DNA of 48,119 nucleotides from positions 1 to 48,119 of the forward strand of contig NZ_AORV01000051.1 in assembly GCF_000350485.1 (NCBI RefSeq), given 5' to 3'. This document shows, one piece after another, positions 9,737 to 17,016 of the stretch. Each line of letters starts with the position of its first letter. The stretch's first letter is position 1. A program made the position numbers and the translations under genes. This DNA is from Ruminiclostridium cellobioparum subsp. termitidis CT1112 (lineage in GTDB: Bacteria; Bacillota; Clostridia; Acetivibrionales; DSM-1351). Below the pieces are notes generated by a model that was not told the origin of the DNA, searched no databases, and saw only the letters and a program-made list of their open reading frames with translations.

Positions 9737-9765
9737 AGTATATATTATTTAATAAAAATTGGCAA
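9737..9765 (-). promoter_or_regulatory. Promoter of the ATPase-Z1-nuclease-AIPR operon
   Basis: Minus strand TTGCCA (9765-9760), a 17-base spacer, then TATACT (9742-9737), about 73 bases before the preferred TTG start of the GHKL ATPase gene. Spacing is ideal for a sigma-A promoter. No operator or controller-protein box is evident beside it. Confidence 0.55.
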
Positions 9766-10271
9766 TAAAGTAAGTTTCGCAGCAAAATATGAAGAAATTA
9801 GTCTATCTATTTCTTTGCCTTTTGCGATTTAGTTTCTTGCAGTGCAATTCTTGTATTGTCATAATCCATTCAACAACAATCTCTGCGCATCTCTCAATAC
9901 TCTGCGCCAAAACATGTTTTATCACTTCAAACAGGAAATCTGATTGGTTGCTTAAAGCTTCATTATCCTAATAATCGCAGTTATCAATCGCACTATATAG
10001 CAGAATTGACAAAACAGATTCGAAAATTGTCTTTGCGTATTGTAAATTATTACACCACAATATATGTCATTAAGAAAATCTATGTATATAATCGGGTTAG
10101 TTGTAGAAAAACAAAAGACTTATAATATATAGAAATTAAAAGCCGTATTATTCGAAAGATTTATCTCATTAAAAATATGGCTTGATTCAGTTGCGTATAA
10201 AGTTATCTAATAAAGTTTTAAGTACTTGCATTTTATGATGTAGAATATAAAAAGCTTATAATGTTTAAAAG

Positions 10272-10500
10272 TCACGCAACACGGACCAATTCCAGCAAAC
10301 CATTAGTACATACTGCGTGCCGATTATCAACTTTTTTGTGGTACACTGCGCCGCAAATCTAACTCCTCTTTTTCACCGTCGTGTACCTATTCTCATATTT
10401 TTCTTTATTCCCTGCTGTTCAAAGTCCATGTACAGCCTGTAAATTCACTTCATAAAGTTCCTCTGTAAGAGAATCTTTTATGAGTAGGCATATCAGTTAC
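10272..10500 (-). pseudogene. Decayed coding remnant of unknown family
   Basis: One minus-strand frame reads as protein-like peptide for about 70 codons but is broken by an internal TGA and TAG. Pieces include DSLTEELYEVNLQAVHGL, then ENRYTTVKKRS, then NRHAVCTNGLLELVRVA before a final TGA. A shifted frame just upstream gives another protein-like piece (LVTDMPTHKRFSYRGTL), suggesting a frameshift as well. I do not recognise the family. It is probably a fragment of a gene lost when the island next to ssrA was remodelled; it could also be chance. Confidence 0.25.
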
Positions 10501-10660
10501 CAGAAAACATCTCTCCTGAAATACCTTTTATATTAATGGTATAAATTGAAAACTCCAATAGAATATTTGCTGTCATTATACTTATCTACTCTCAAATGTG
10601 AGCTTTATTACTTACTTCAAATCATATCAAAACTAACTAACCATTACAAATGAATATACC

Positions 10661-10701
10661 AAAAGAAGCTACGTTTCTTAGTAAGAAACGTAGCTTCTTT
10701 T
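10661..10701. terminator. Perfect 41-base palindrome, probable bidirectional terminator downstream of ssrA
   Basis: Two perfectly complementary 20-base arms flank a single G. The arms begin AAAAGAAGCTACG and end with the mirror CGTAGCTTCTTTT, so an RNA copied from either strand gives a long hairpin ending in a U run. It lies about 100 bases beyond the mature 3' end of tmRNA (minus strand) and would stop ssrA transcription as well as anything arriving from the left. Confidence 0.6.
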
Positions 10702-10802
10702 GAGGAACCATATATTTTCCTTTTCAAAAAGGAAGCATATCTTTTCAAAACGGAAAATTTATGGGTATTGCAACAGATAAATCAGGCTTTTCAGACAAAT
10801 TG

Positions 10803-11224
10803 TGGTGGAGGCGAGGGGAGTTGAACCCCTGTCCGAAACCATATCCTCAAGAACTTCTACGGGTGTAGCCTATGTTTTGTGCAAAGTTACGTATCCCTTG
10901 CGGGACGATAACCTTACGTTTCCCTACAGCGGCCCCCCACAGGCAAGGTGCCGCTTTCGGTAGCCTTTAAGTTCCGAAATGGCTCAAGGCTACGGCCAAA
11001 TCAGTGCTAGCATTTAACCTTCCTATGCAAAAGGGCTGACTTGTCGACGCCAGCTACCCCAGGTGCAGCAACCTGGGACTGACGGGCTGCCATATTAGGC
11101 AGCAGCTAAAGCGAAATTATCGTTTTTAGCGTTTAATTTTAAGTTCTCGTTTTTTAAGAGGCCAACGAGAATCCTCTACCCGCTTATCAAGTCTCAACAA
11201 TCCCGTCGAAACCATTACGCCCCC
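10803..11224 (-). ncRNA. ssrA: Transfer-messenger RNA (tmRNA)
   Basis: Rescues stalled ribosomes with SmpB and tags the nascent peptide for proteolysis. On the minus strand the 5' end reads GGGGGCGTAATGGTTTCGAC and the 3' end reads GGTTCAACTCCCCTCGCC followed by TCCACCA, the conserved acceptor and T-arm of the tRNA-like domain with encoded CCA. The tag reading frame resumes at a GCT codon near 11130 and encodes AKNDNFALAAA then TAA (near 11095), a typical clostridial tag ending in ALAAA that ClpXP recognises; clpX and clpP are encoded about 9-10 kb away. At about 422 bases it is longer than the usual 350-360. smpB lies 277 bases upstream on the same strand. Confidence 0.96.
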
Positions 11225-11232
11225 ATATATAT

Positions 11233-11249
11233 GGTACGCTGTGCGTACC
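11233..11249 (-). other. Hairpin in the 5' leader of pre-tmRNA
   Basis: GGTACGC, a three-base loop and GCGTACC form a perfect seven-base-pair stem ending nine bases before the mature tmRNA 5' end. The mature 5' end is made by RNase P, so this hairpin would sit in the removed leader and could position or protect the precursor. A TG-A-TACAAT extended -10 element at about 11301-11309 is a possible start point of the precursor. Confidence 0.35.
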
Positions 11250-11501
11250 TGACAAAATTACCCGGCAGATAAAAGCTTTTACTGTTCCTGCCTCGTAATT
11301 ATTGTATCATATTGGGTTTTTAAGCTTACTACAAAAATATTTACTTGTCAAATATCAGTTTACATAATTTCAAAACAGTAATCCCTCATTAGTGTCTCAA
11401 CAGTATCTATTACTGTATTTCAACTTCAATAGTATCCATTAGCATTACTTTTGGCAAGTTCAGCAATTCTCCGGCACATCATGCCAGATACAAGCTTCCT
11501 G

Positions 11502-11966
11502 CTACCTCTGCTGTTCCTTCAGCCTGCGGTCAATTTCCCGTTTTGCATCACGTGCGGCAATATCATCACGTTTGTCGTACAGTTTTTTACCTCTGGCAAC
11601 TCCAAGTTCTATTTTAACCATACCGCGTTTCAGGTACGCCTGGATAGGTACCAGAGTGAAGCCTTTCTGCTGTGTCAAACCAATGAGCCGGTTTATTTCC
11701 GACCTGTGCAGCAGAAGCTTTCTGTCACGTAAAGGATCCTTGTTAAATATGTTGCCCTGCTCATATGGGCTTATATTCATCCCACTCAGGATTACTTCCC
11801 CGCCCACAATGGAGGCATAGCTTTCCTTCAGGTTCAGCTTGCCCTGTCTGATGGACTTGACCTCAGTTCCGGACAAAACGATACCTGCCTCAATTGTTTC
11901 CTCAATGAAGTAATCATGACGAGCTTTTTTATTTTGTGCAACAACTTTATATGCTTCCTTTACCAT
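11502..11966 (-). CDS. smpB: SsrA-binding protein SmpB
   Basis: Binds the tRNA-like domain of tmRNA and delivers it to the A site of stalled ribosomes. The family pattern is complete: [22 protein letters not shown] near the N-terminus, [20 protein letters not shown] in the OB-fold barrel, and the basic C-terminal tail with [21 protein letters not shown] place the start at the ATG at 11966 (154 residues, GGTGG five bases upstream) because SmpB proteins normally begin only about ten residues before NKKA; an ATG at 11984 would add six. It sits directly upstream of ssrA on the same strand. The rnr (RNase R) gene that often precedes smpB is absent. Confidence 0.96.
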   Translation of the reverse strand: MVKEAYKVVAQNKKARHDYFIEETIEAGIVLSGTEVKSIRQGKLNLKESYASIVGGEVILSGMNISPYEQGNIFNKDPLRDRKLLLHRSEINRLIGLTQQKGFTLVPIQAYLKRGMVKIELGVARGKKLYDKRDDIAARDAKREIDRRLKEQQR

Positions 11967-12227
11967 TCCTACCACCAATTCCATCGTGTAAAAACCTTAT
12001 CAGGCATAATTGATCAAGTTCCGTCACAAGGTTAATATACTTAAAGATCACTACCAAAATTATAAACAACATCAGACAAAAATAACCCTCTCGAAAAAGG
12101 GCTTCTTCTAAAGTATTCATCTGACAGAACATATTATAGCACCGCAGCACCAAAAGGTCAAGTTCCAGAAGTTTTAAGCCTTTCTAAACTTTTCTAGCAC
12201 AGTATTAAACAATAAAACTTCATCTTA

Positions 12228-12251
12228 ATGCGGGATATTATGCGGGATATT
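12228..12251. repeat. Exact 12-base tandem duplication
   Basis: ATGCGGGATATT occurs twice back to back. No hairpin or coding context explains it; replication slippage is the simple reading. Confidence 0.7.
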
Positions 12252-12309
12252 TTCCGTCATGGCAGGCGGAAAAAGGCACATTAATTGCTTTATGGCTGCT
12301 AACGACAAC

Positions 12310-12410
12310 GAAGCATTGGATACCAATCTATGGATGCTGAGCACTGGATACCAAGCACTGGGTGCCAAACATTAGCGCCAAGCATTGCATATCGAAGCAT
12401 TGGCCAATGA
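12310..12410. repeat. Degenerate 15-base tandem repeat
   Basis: Successive units resemble GCACTGGATACCAA: GCATTGGATACCAAT (about 12313), GCACTGGATACCAA (12341), GCACTGGGTGCCAAA (12355), CATTAGCGCCAA (12370), GCATTGCATATCGAA (12382) and GCATTGGCCAATGA (12397). Starts from 12355 onward are about 15 bases apart. The units contain short inverted elements (TTGG/CCAA). Confidence 0.5.
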
Positions 12411-12458
12411 GATATTGCCCGAAAATATCCGTCTTAAAAGGTGGATTTTATTATTTAA

Positions 12459-13319
12459 TCATGCCCTTACTGCTCCTCTAAGCTTCTCCAGAAGCTCATA
12501 CGGCACCTCAAGCCTTCCTCTTCCCCTTCCAAGTTCGATCCCCGGCTTAAAACTTCCATGAAAGTCACTTCCTCCGGTAACCAACAGTTCATATTTGATG
12601 GCAAGTCTCAGAAAGTTACCGGTATCCTCTTTGGAGTTTTCACTGTACAAAGCCTCAATACCCGCCAGACCGAATTCCTTAAGCTCGGCCAGCAGCGTAT
12701 CCAGTTCACCATGGGATTTTCCCAAAAATACAGGATGTGCCAGTACGGGCAGTCCGCCTGCGTTACGGATAGCGTTAATTCCATCCCCGGGCTTCAGCTC
12801 AACCCTTTTGAAGTAAGCAAGGCCTTCCCTGCACAGGTATCTGTCAAAGGCTTCATCTATAGATGAAACAAAACCTCTGTTAACCAAAACCCTCGCAATA
12901 TGCGGACGCCCCATTATATCTCCCAGGGCCACGCCTTTTACCTCTTCCAGGGTGATATCTATCCCCAGCTCATTAAGCCTGTTTATAATTTTTTTATTCC
13001 TTACTTCCCTGCCCTGCTTTACAACCTCAAGCTCCTGCCTGATGCCGGTATAGCCGTTAATATCCGGAAAATAGCCCAATATGTGCATCTCGGGCTTGAA
13101 ATCCACACTTATTTCAATTCCGGGAATCACTTCCACTCCCGATCTTTTTCCCTCTTCCAGCGCTTCCTCAACCCCGTCAACGGTATCATGATCTGTCAAA
13201 GCTATTGCCGAAAGACCTTTCTCACGGGCCAGCCGGACAATTTCGGCAGGGCTCATGCTTCCGTCGGAGGCAGTGCTGTGTGTATGCAAATCAATAAGCT
13301 TTGTCGTGTTATTTTTCAA
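12459..13319 (-). CDS. PHP-domain phosphoesterase (TrpH/YciV type)
   Basis: Metal-dependent phosphoesterase of the polymerase-and-histidinol-phosphatase superfamily. Members of this subgroup hydrolyse 3',5'-nucleoside bisphosphates or act as 5'-3' exoribonucleases (RNase AM) on short RNAs; which applies here cannot be decided. Metal ligands are visible: HTH (12-14), DHD (43-45), the Glu of GIEIS (67-71), AHP (194-196) and DFH (252-254). I chose the TTG at 13319 because GGAGG lies five bases upstream; a TTG at 13331 overlaps that ribosome site. It is a single gene with a 139-base gap before the end of the upstream DUF402 gene on the same strand. Confidence 0.88.
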   Translation of the reverse strand: MKNNTTKLIDLHTHSTASDGSMSPAEIVRLAREKGLSAIALTDHDTVDGVEEALEEGKRSGVEVIPGIEISVDFKPEMHILGYFPDINGYTGIRQELEVVKQGREVRNKKIINRLNELGIDITLEEVKGVALGDIMGRPHIARVLVNRGFVSSIDEAFDRYLCREGLAYFKRVELKPGDGINAIRNAGGLPVLAHPVFLGKSHGELDTLLAELKEFGLAGIEALYSENSKEDTGNFLRLAIKYELLVTGGSDFHGSFKPGIELGRGRGRLEVPYELLEKLRGAVRA

Positions 13320-13524
13320 TTTTTCCTCCAAGTCCTTAGGGGGCCTGCATCATCTAAAGCGTTATATTGTCCGGCGGGGAAAATTTACTCGGGACAAAGC
13401 GGAGAAGGGCGGAATAATCGCTCTATTCCAACGAAGTACTACAAAGCAATACTTTTCGACAACGCAGTCCTGAAGAAATTTAACCGCCGGCAATATATGA
13501 GTTTAAATGTTACAGACCACTATT

Positions 13525-14007
13525 TTATACTTCCCAGTATTTCTGTTCCATACAAATTGCAGGCGGGAAGGTATTCCCATATATGCTTTGCAGTATGGTG
13601 TCCATCTTCTTTAAGGATCTGCAGGCCTGCTCCTGTGTAATAAGACCTTGTTCAAGAGCAACCGCCAGTTCATCCGCATCCAGCACTTTCATTGTACCGT
13701 CGGGCATCAGTTTGACATCCAGCAGCAGATCTATCAATGTATACCTGTTTAAATCCTTTTCATACTTAACATCAATTATATCGCAATACCAGTAGGCAAA
13801 CTTTTTGCCGGCATCGTAAAACCTGCTTATTTTAATGCCATCCTTCAAGAAGGTGTATGAAATTCCACCCGATATATCTGCTCTTGGCCTGATTGCTTTC
13901 CACCGCGTAATTAAAATCTCTTCATCAATGTATAGTACCTCATCGCTGGAAATATCAACTGTTTCAAATGGAATAAATCTGGTTCTTAAAATATTTGGCT
14001 TATTCAT
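13525..14007 (-). CDS. DUF402 domain protein
   Basis: 160-residue soluble protein matching the DUF402 family (related to NtdP-type nucleoside di-/triphosphate phosphatases). Recognisable elements are an ITRWKAIRPRADISGG segment, a YWYCDIIDV strand and the acidic YTLIDLLLDVKLMPDG motif that supplies metal-binding Asp residues. The C-terminal half (residues about 100-150) has the helical pattern EQGLITQEQACRSL seen in family members. AGGAG five bases upstream fixes the ATG at 14007; a longer frame to 14052 has no ribosome site. Nucleotide phosphatase activity is plausible from family knowledge, but the substrate is unknown. Confidence 0.75.
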   Translation of the reverse strand: MNKPNILRTRFIPFETVDISSDEVLYIDEEILITRWKAIRPRADISGGISYTFLKDGIKISRFYDAGKKFAYWYCDIIDVKYEKDLNRYTLIDLLLDVKLMPDGTMKVLDADELAVALEQGLITQEQACRSLKKMDTILQSIYGNTFPPAICMEQKYWEV

Positions 14008-14117
14008 ATCTTCTCCTAAAATCGTCAAAATTTGCTTATGGCTATTATACATTAGAATCGGCTGTTTTTGAAGGCATATGCAAATTTCTTTTTAAAGAGG
14101 TTTTTATTTCCCAATTT

Positions 14118-14146
14118 TTTACTAAAGGAATATGTTTTGTTATAAT
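14118..14146 (+). promoter_or_regulatory. Promoter of the Cys-rich protein gene
   Basis: TTTACT (14118-14123), a 17-base spacer and TATAAT (14141-14146), 37 bases upstream of the ATG at 14183. Confidence 0.55.
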
Positions 14147-14182
14147 GAAGAAAAACTTTTGAACTAAAGGGTGGTCTGATTT

Positions 14183-14494
14183 ATGAAGCGGACAAAATGC
14201 TGTAATAATTGTGAACGTGGGACACCTATGCACCTGACCAGGGACATTTTGTGCAAATATCACGGAGTTGTCACTCCTGATTATTGCTGCTTCAAATATA
14301 AAGGTTCTGCCGACACCGCAGCCGACCGGCAGAACAGCTATAAGTGCATCCATTGTGAGTACTTCCTTGTGGAGCTGGATTCACCTGATCAGGACTTCGG
14401 CAAATGCAAGCTGTTCTCGGCAAGGGAATATGACGGAAATAAAAGAAATGCCTGCTCCAAATTTTCCAGGAAAATGCTTATAGAAGTATCGTAA
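14183..14494 (+). CDS. Cysteine-rich small protein, probable zinc binder
   Basis: 103 residues with eleven cysteines. CCNNC lies near the N-terminus (6, 7, 10), CKYHGVVTPDYCC in the middle, a CIHC pair around 55-58, then single Cys residues in GKCKLF and NACSKF. The spacing suggests one or two zinc-ribbon or knuckle folds. There is no signal peptide or membrane helix, and I do not recognise the family. A ribosome site (AGGGTGG) and a promoter match upstream support expression. It is transcribed divergently from the DUF402 gene and precedes the transglycosylase gene, which has its own promoter. Confidence 0.7.
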   Translation: MKRTKCCNNCERGTPMHLTRDILCKYHGVVTPDYCCFKYKGSADTAADRQNSYKCIHCEYFLVELDSPDQDFGKCKLFSAREYDGNKRNACSKFSRKMLIEVS

Positions 14495-14591
14495 AGTTTT
14501 TACGTTACTCAAAATTATTTGGCAAAAATCCCGCTTAAGGTCTAATTTTTTCAGTACATTCTTCCGATATAGATTATATGGTTTATATTTT

Positions 14592-14620
14592 TTGACTATA
14601 ATTCCCCGGACTTTTATATT
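14592..14620 (+). promoter_or_regulatory. Promoter of the lytic transglycosylase gene
   Basis: TTGACT, a 17-base spacer and TATATT, ending 34 bases before the ATG. Confidence 0.55.
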
Positions 14621-14654
14621 ATAATAGTCTTTATTATGGGTATTGGGAGGTTGT

Positions 14655-15371
14655 ATGAATTTAGACATAAACGCTATATTTAACCAGAAGCTGGCTGAAA
14701 TTGAAAGCAGGCTGGCCGGTATTGATTCAGGGTTAACTTCAAAGGATGCCGGGACTTCAGATATCCCTTTTGAAAAATATCTGGCCGACGCTTCACTGCT
14801 GGGCTTGGACAATCCACTCACAGACGGCTCCTCCTTGACAAACTCCGATACCTGGACAAACCTGTTAAAAAATCTGAACAGGGATGATGATTCCGACTCA
14901 GTAAATGTATTGAGAGCACAATTGGCACTTTCCAAATCCACAGCCTACATACCGGGCGATCAAACACAGCTCATGAGCATAATAAATGCTGCCATAGATA
15001 ATGCGTCGCAAAGGTACGGAGTGGACAAGGATCTCATAAGGGCCGTCATGAAGCAGGAGTCTTCCTTCAATCCCAGGTCCATATCCTCTTCGGGGGCACA
15101 GGGACTGATGCAGTTAATGCCCGGAACGGCTGATACGCTTAATGTTTCCGACCCCTTTGATATAGTGCAGAACATTAACGGAGGAACCCGGTATTTAAAG
15201 GATCAGCTCTCAAGGTTCGACAACGATTTAGACCTGGCTCTGGCCGCCTATAATGCAGGACCGAATTCTGTTGAAAAGTATGGCGGCATTCCACCCTTTA
15301 TTGAAACTCATGACTATGTCCAAAAGGTAACCGAATATTATAACCAGTATAAAATGTTAACAAGCCGCTGA
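14655..15371 (+). CDS. Lytic transglycosylase (SLT domain)
   Basis: Cleaves peptidoglycan glycan strands to 1,6-anhydro-muropeptides. The C-terminal half is a complete Slt70-type domain: [15 protein letters not shown] with catalytic Glu135, [10 protein letters not shown] (147-156), a [13 protein letters not shown] helix and [12 protein letters not shown] (about 196-206). The N-terminal 110 residues are Ser/Asp/Leu-rich and probably a flexible linker. GGAGG four bases upstream supports the ATG at 14655. No signal peptide is visible, so export would need a non-classical route or the protein acts at a specialised step; short leaderless SLT proteins of this sort are common in clostridia. A hairpin terminator overlaps the stop codon, making it monocistronic. 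Confidence 0.92.
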   Translation: MNLDINAIFNQKLAEIESRLAGIDSGLTSKDAGTSDIPFEKYLADASLLGLDNPLTDGSSLTNSDTWTNLLKNLNRDDDSDSVNVLRAQLALSKSTAYIPGDQTQLMSIINAAIDNASQRYGVDKDLIRAVMKQESSFNPRSISSSGAQGLMQLMPGTADTLNVSDPFDIVQNINGGTRYLKDQLSRFDNDLDLALAAYNAGPNSVEKYGGIPPFIETHDYVQKVTEYYNQYKMLTSR

Positions 15372-15379
15372 TGCGGCTT
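15362..15379 (+). terminator. Hairpin terminator overlapping the transglycosylase stop codon
   Basis: AAGCCGC, loop TGAT, GCGGCTT followed by TATTATATTT. The loop contains the TGA stop. Confidence 0.6.
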
Positions 15380-15689
15380 ATTATATTTCCTGAAAAATAG
15401 AACTTATCCTTAAAAATTATTCACAATATCCACATAATTATCCACAACTCTGTAATACTTATGGCTGTTATATTTCGAGATATTTCCACAGAACCGCAAA
15501 TTTATTCACAGAAAATTATTCACATTGGTTAAATTCGCAGCCTGAAACCACATTTTACAGGGGGTTGCAGATTTTTTTACATTATATGTCAAAAACTCTT
15601 ATGACCTTATACCCGTTATTATTACAGTAAAACAAGTTTTTTTCATTTTCTATACAGCCTGTGGATAACTTTTGACAAAGACTGTATAT
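15372..15689. other. AT-rich intergenic stretch with clustered DnaA-box sequences
   Basis: The 318 bases separate the convergent transglycosylase and tsaD genes. Five sites match the relaxed DnaA-box pattern TTWTNCACA: TTATTCACA at 15417-15425, TTATCCACA at 15438-15446, TTATTCACA at 15502-15510 and at 15516-15524, and TTATCCACA on the minus strand at 15660-15668. ATATCCACA (15426-15434) and ATTTCCACA (15482-15490) are weaker. No dnaA, dnaN or partition gene is nearby, so this is not the standard origin. A DnaA-titrating or replication-control locus is possible (inference). Confidence 0.55.
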
Positions 15690-16700
15690 TTATCCCAATT
15701 TAAGACCAGGAACGGCATTTAAATCCATACCTGAGCGTTTTCCGTTCTTATATTCAAAATACGCCGCGCAGCCTATCATGGCGGCATTATCCGTGCATAG
15801 GATCAAATCGGGATACAGGACTTCTATTCCCTGCTTTTTTGCCTGGCTTTTCATTTCGCTTCTCAGCTGGGAATTGGCTGCCACACCTCCGGCCAATGCA
15901 ATTTTATCTACACCCTTCTGCTTTGCCGCCCTTATGGTATTTTTCACCAGGACATCAACCACTGCCTGTTGAAAACTTGCAGCCACATCGGGTATGTTTA
16001 CCTGCTCACCCGTTTGCTCCAGTCTGTTCAGATGATTGAGTACTGCCGTCTTCAGTCCGCTGAAGCTGAAATCCAGAGACCCGTCCTCAAACTGCACCCT
16101 GGGGAATTTTACCGCCTTGCTGTTACCCTGGGCCGCATACTTGTCAATCAAAGGTCCTCCTGGATATCCTAACCCTATGGCTCTGGAAATTTTATCAAAG
16201 GCTTCTCCGGCGGCATCATCCCTTGTCTGCCCCAATATCTCGAATTTGTCATAGCTTTCAACCAGAACTATATGACTGTGTCCTCCCGAAGCCACAAGAC
16301 ATACGAAGGGAGGTTCCAGTTCGGGATACTGCAAATAGTTGGCCGCTATGTGCCCTTCTATGTGATGGACACCTACAAGAGGCTTTCCTGTTGTAAAAGC
16401 TATGGCCTTGGCCGCCGTCAAACCAACCAGAAGAGCACCCACAAGTCCCGGTCCGTAAGTAACCCCTATGGCGTCAATATCATTGAGCGTAACACCCGCT
16501 TCCTCCAGAGCCTGGTTTATAACCGGCATAATAAGCTCCACATGCTTTCTGGATGCTATTTCGGGTACAACACCCCCATATTTTTTGTGCAGGTCGATTT
16601 GTGAGGAAATTACATTTGACAATATATATCTGCCGTTCTTTATAACTGAAGCAGAAGTTTCATCACAACTGCTTTCTATCCCAAGAATAAGTGTATCCAT
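15690..16700 (-). CDS. tsaD: tRNA N6-threonylcarbamoyladenosine transferase TsaD
   Basis: Catalytic subunit that moves the threonylcarbamoyl group from threonylcarbamoyl-AMP onto A37 of ANN-decoding tRNAs, acting with TsaB and TsaE (encoded at 31.7-32.9 kb here). The 336-residue length is standard. Motifs: [11 protein letters not shown] (7-17), ASRKHVE (49-55), the metal-binding HHIEGH (112-117), VASGGHSH (around 136-143), GEAFDK and CTDNAAMIG near the C-terminus, all part of the ASKHA ATPase-like fold. The start at 16700 is an ATG with GGAGG ten bases upstream. It is monocistronic as far as visible. Confidence 0.97.
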   Translation of the reverse strand: MDTLILGIESSCDETSASVIKNGRYILSNVISSQIDLHKKYGGVVPEIASRKHVELIMPVINQALEEAGVTLNDIDAIGVTYGPGLVGALLVGLTAAKAIAFTTGKPLVGVHHIEGHIAANYLQYPELEPPFVCLVASGGHSHIVLVESYDKFEILGQTRDDAAGEAFDKISRAIGLGYPGGPLIDKYAAQGNSKAVKFPRVQFEDGSLDFSFSGLKTAVLNHLNRLEQTGEQVNIPDVAASFQQAVVDVLVKNTIRAAKQKGVDKIALAGGVAANSQLRSEMKSQAKKQGIEVLYPDLILCTDNAAMIGCAAYFEYKNGKRSGMDLNAVPGLKLG

Positions 16701-17016
16701 ATTGCGTCAGCCTCCGTAAACAATATAACATTATAAAAATATAATAGCTTAATGGTGGTATTTTATCAAGGCAGGCACCAACAGGGGTACAAAAGGGTAC
16801 AAAAAAAACATGGAGCCTTACGGGCTCCATGCCCCTAAAAGGAGAAATGCTAATGTTCAACCTTATATTACCAAATTTTATACCATTCTGAAAATAGACA
16901 ATACCTACCAATAGGGCTAGTCCCAAAGTCCCACTTGGATTTTAGGAAGATCAGCCGACAAAAATCCCGTTTTTTTTAGGTACTTTGCGGAAATTTGCAA
17001 TATTATTGAGCGGTTA
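16701..17016. other. Intergenic stretch between the thermonuclease and tsaD genes
   Basis: It holds the hairpin terminator at 16800-16831 and otherwise AT-rich DNA that must contain the tsaD promoter. No gene is supported. Confidence 0.5.
16800..16831 (-). terminator. Rho-independent terminator of the thermonuclease gene
   Basis: On the minus strand CATGGAGCC, a five-base loop and GGCTCCATG are followed by an eight-base T run: a nine-base-pair perfect stem. Confidence 0.85.

Larger units (their letters stand above)
9766..10802. other. 1.0-kb AT-rich stretch without intact genes between the island and ssrA
   Basis: No reading frame here has both a convincing ribosome site and a protein-like composition. 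A 60-codon frame opening at 9789 on the plus strand is Cys/Ser/Leu-rich, lacks a ribosome site and looks spurious. The stretch contains a decayed minus-strand frame (10272-10500), a perfect 41-base palindrome (10661-10701) and otherwise simple AT-rich DNA. It is best read as junction debris between a horizontally acquired island and the core chromosome. Confidence 0.5.
11967..12458. other. 492-base intergenic stretch with short tandem repeats
   Basis: No credible gene. It holds a 12-base direct duplication at 12228-12251 and an imperfect array of roughly 15-base units at 12310-12410 (listed separately). The remaining DNA presumably contains the smpB promoter, but no strong -35/-10 pair stands out. 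Confidence 0.5.

Noticed and set aside
9789-9971. 60-codon plus-strand open frame near the start of the island promoter region
   Set aside because: No ribosome site, Cys/Ser/Leu-rich composition typical of AT-rich noncoding DNA, no family resemblance.
10661-10701. Insertion-sequence terminal repeat
   Set aside because: No transposase frame, no second copy or flanking target duplication; a terminator explains the hairpin and its A/T ends.
10803-10870. tRNA-like sequence with T-arm and CCA
   Set aside because: It is the 3' part of tmRNA, not a separate tRNA; the 5' half pairs from 11224.
12310-12410. Possible CRISPR array
   Set aside because: Units are about 15 bases and degenerate, with no spacers of equal length and no cas gene.
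12900-13640. 246-codon plus-strand frame opposite the PHP and DUF402 genes
   Set aside because: It runs antisense through a protein with intact metal motifs and lacks a ribosome site; coding evidence is all on the minus strand.
14381-14941. 186-codon minus-strand frame opposite the Cys-rich and transglycosylase genes
   Set aside because: Crosses the promoter and the start of the transglycosylase; no ribosome site and no protein-like pattern.
15417-15668. Chromosomal origin of replication
   Set aside because: DnaA boxes are present, but dnaA, dnaN, recF or rnpA/rpmH neighbours are absent and the flanking genes are tsaD and a transglycosylase.
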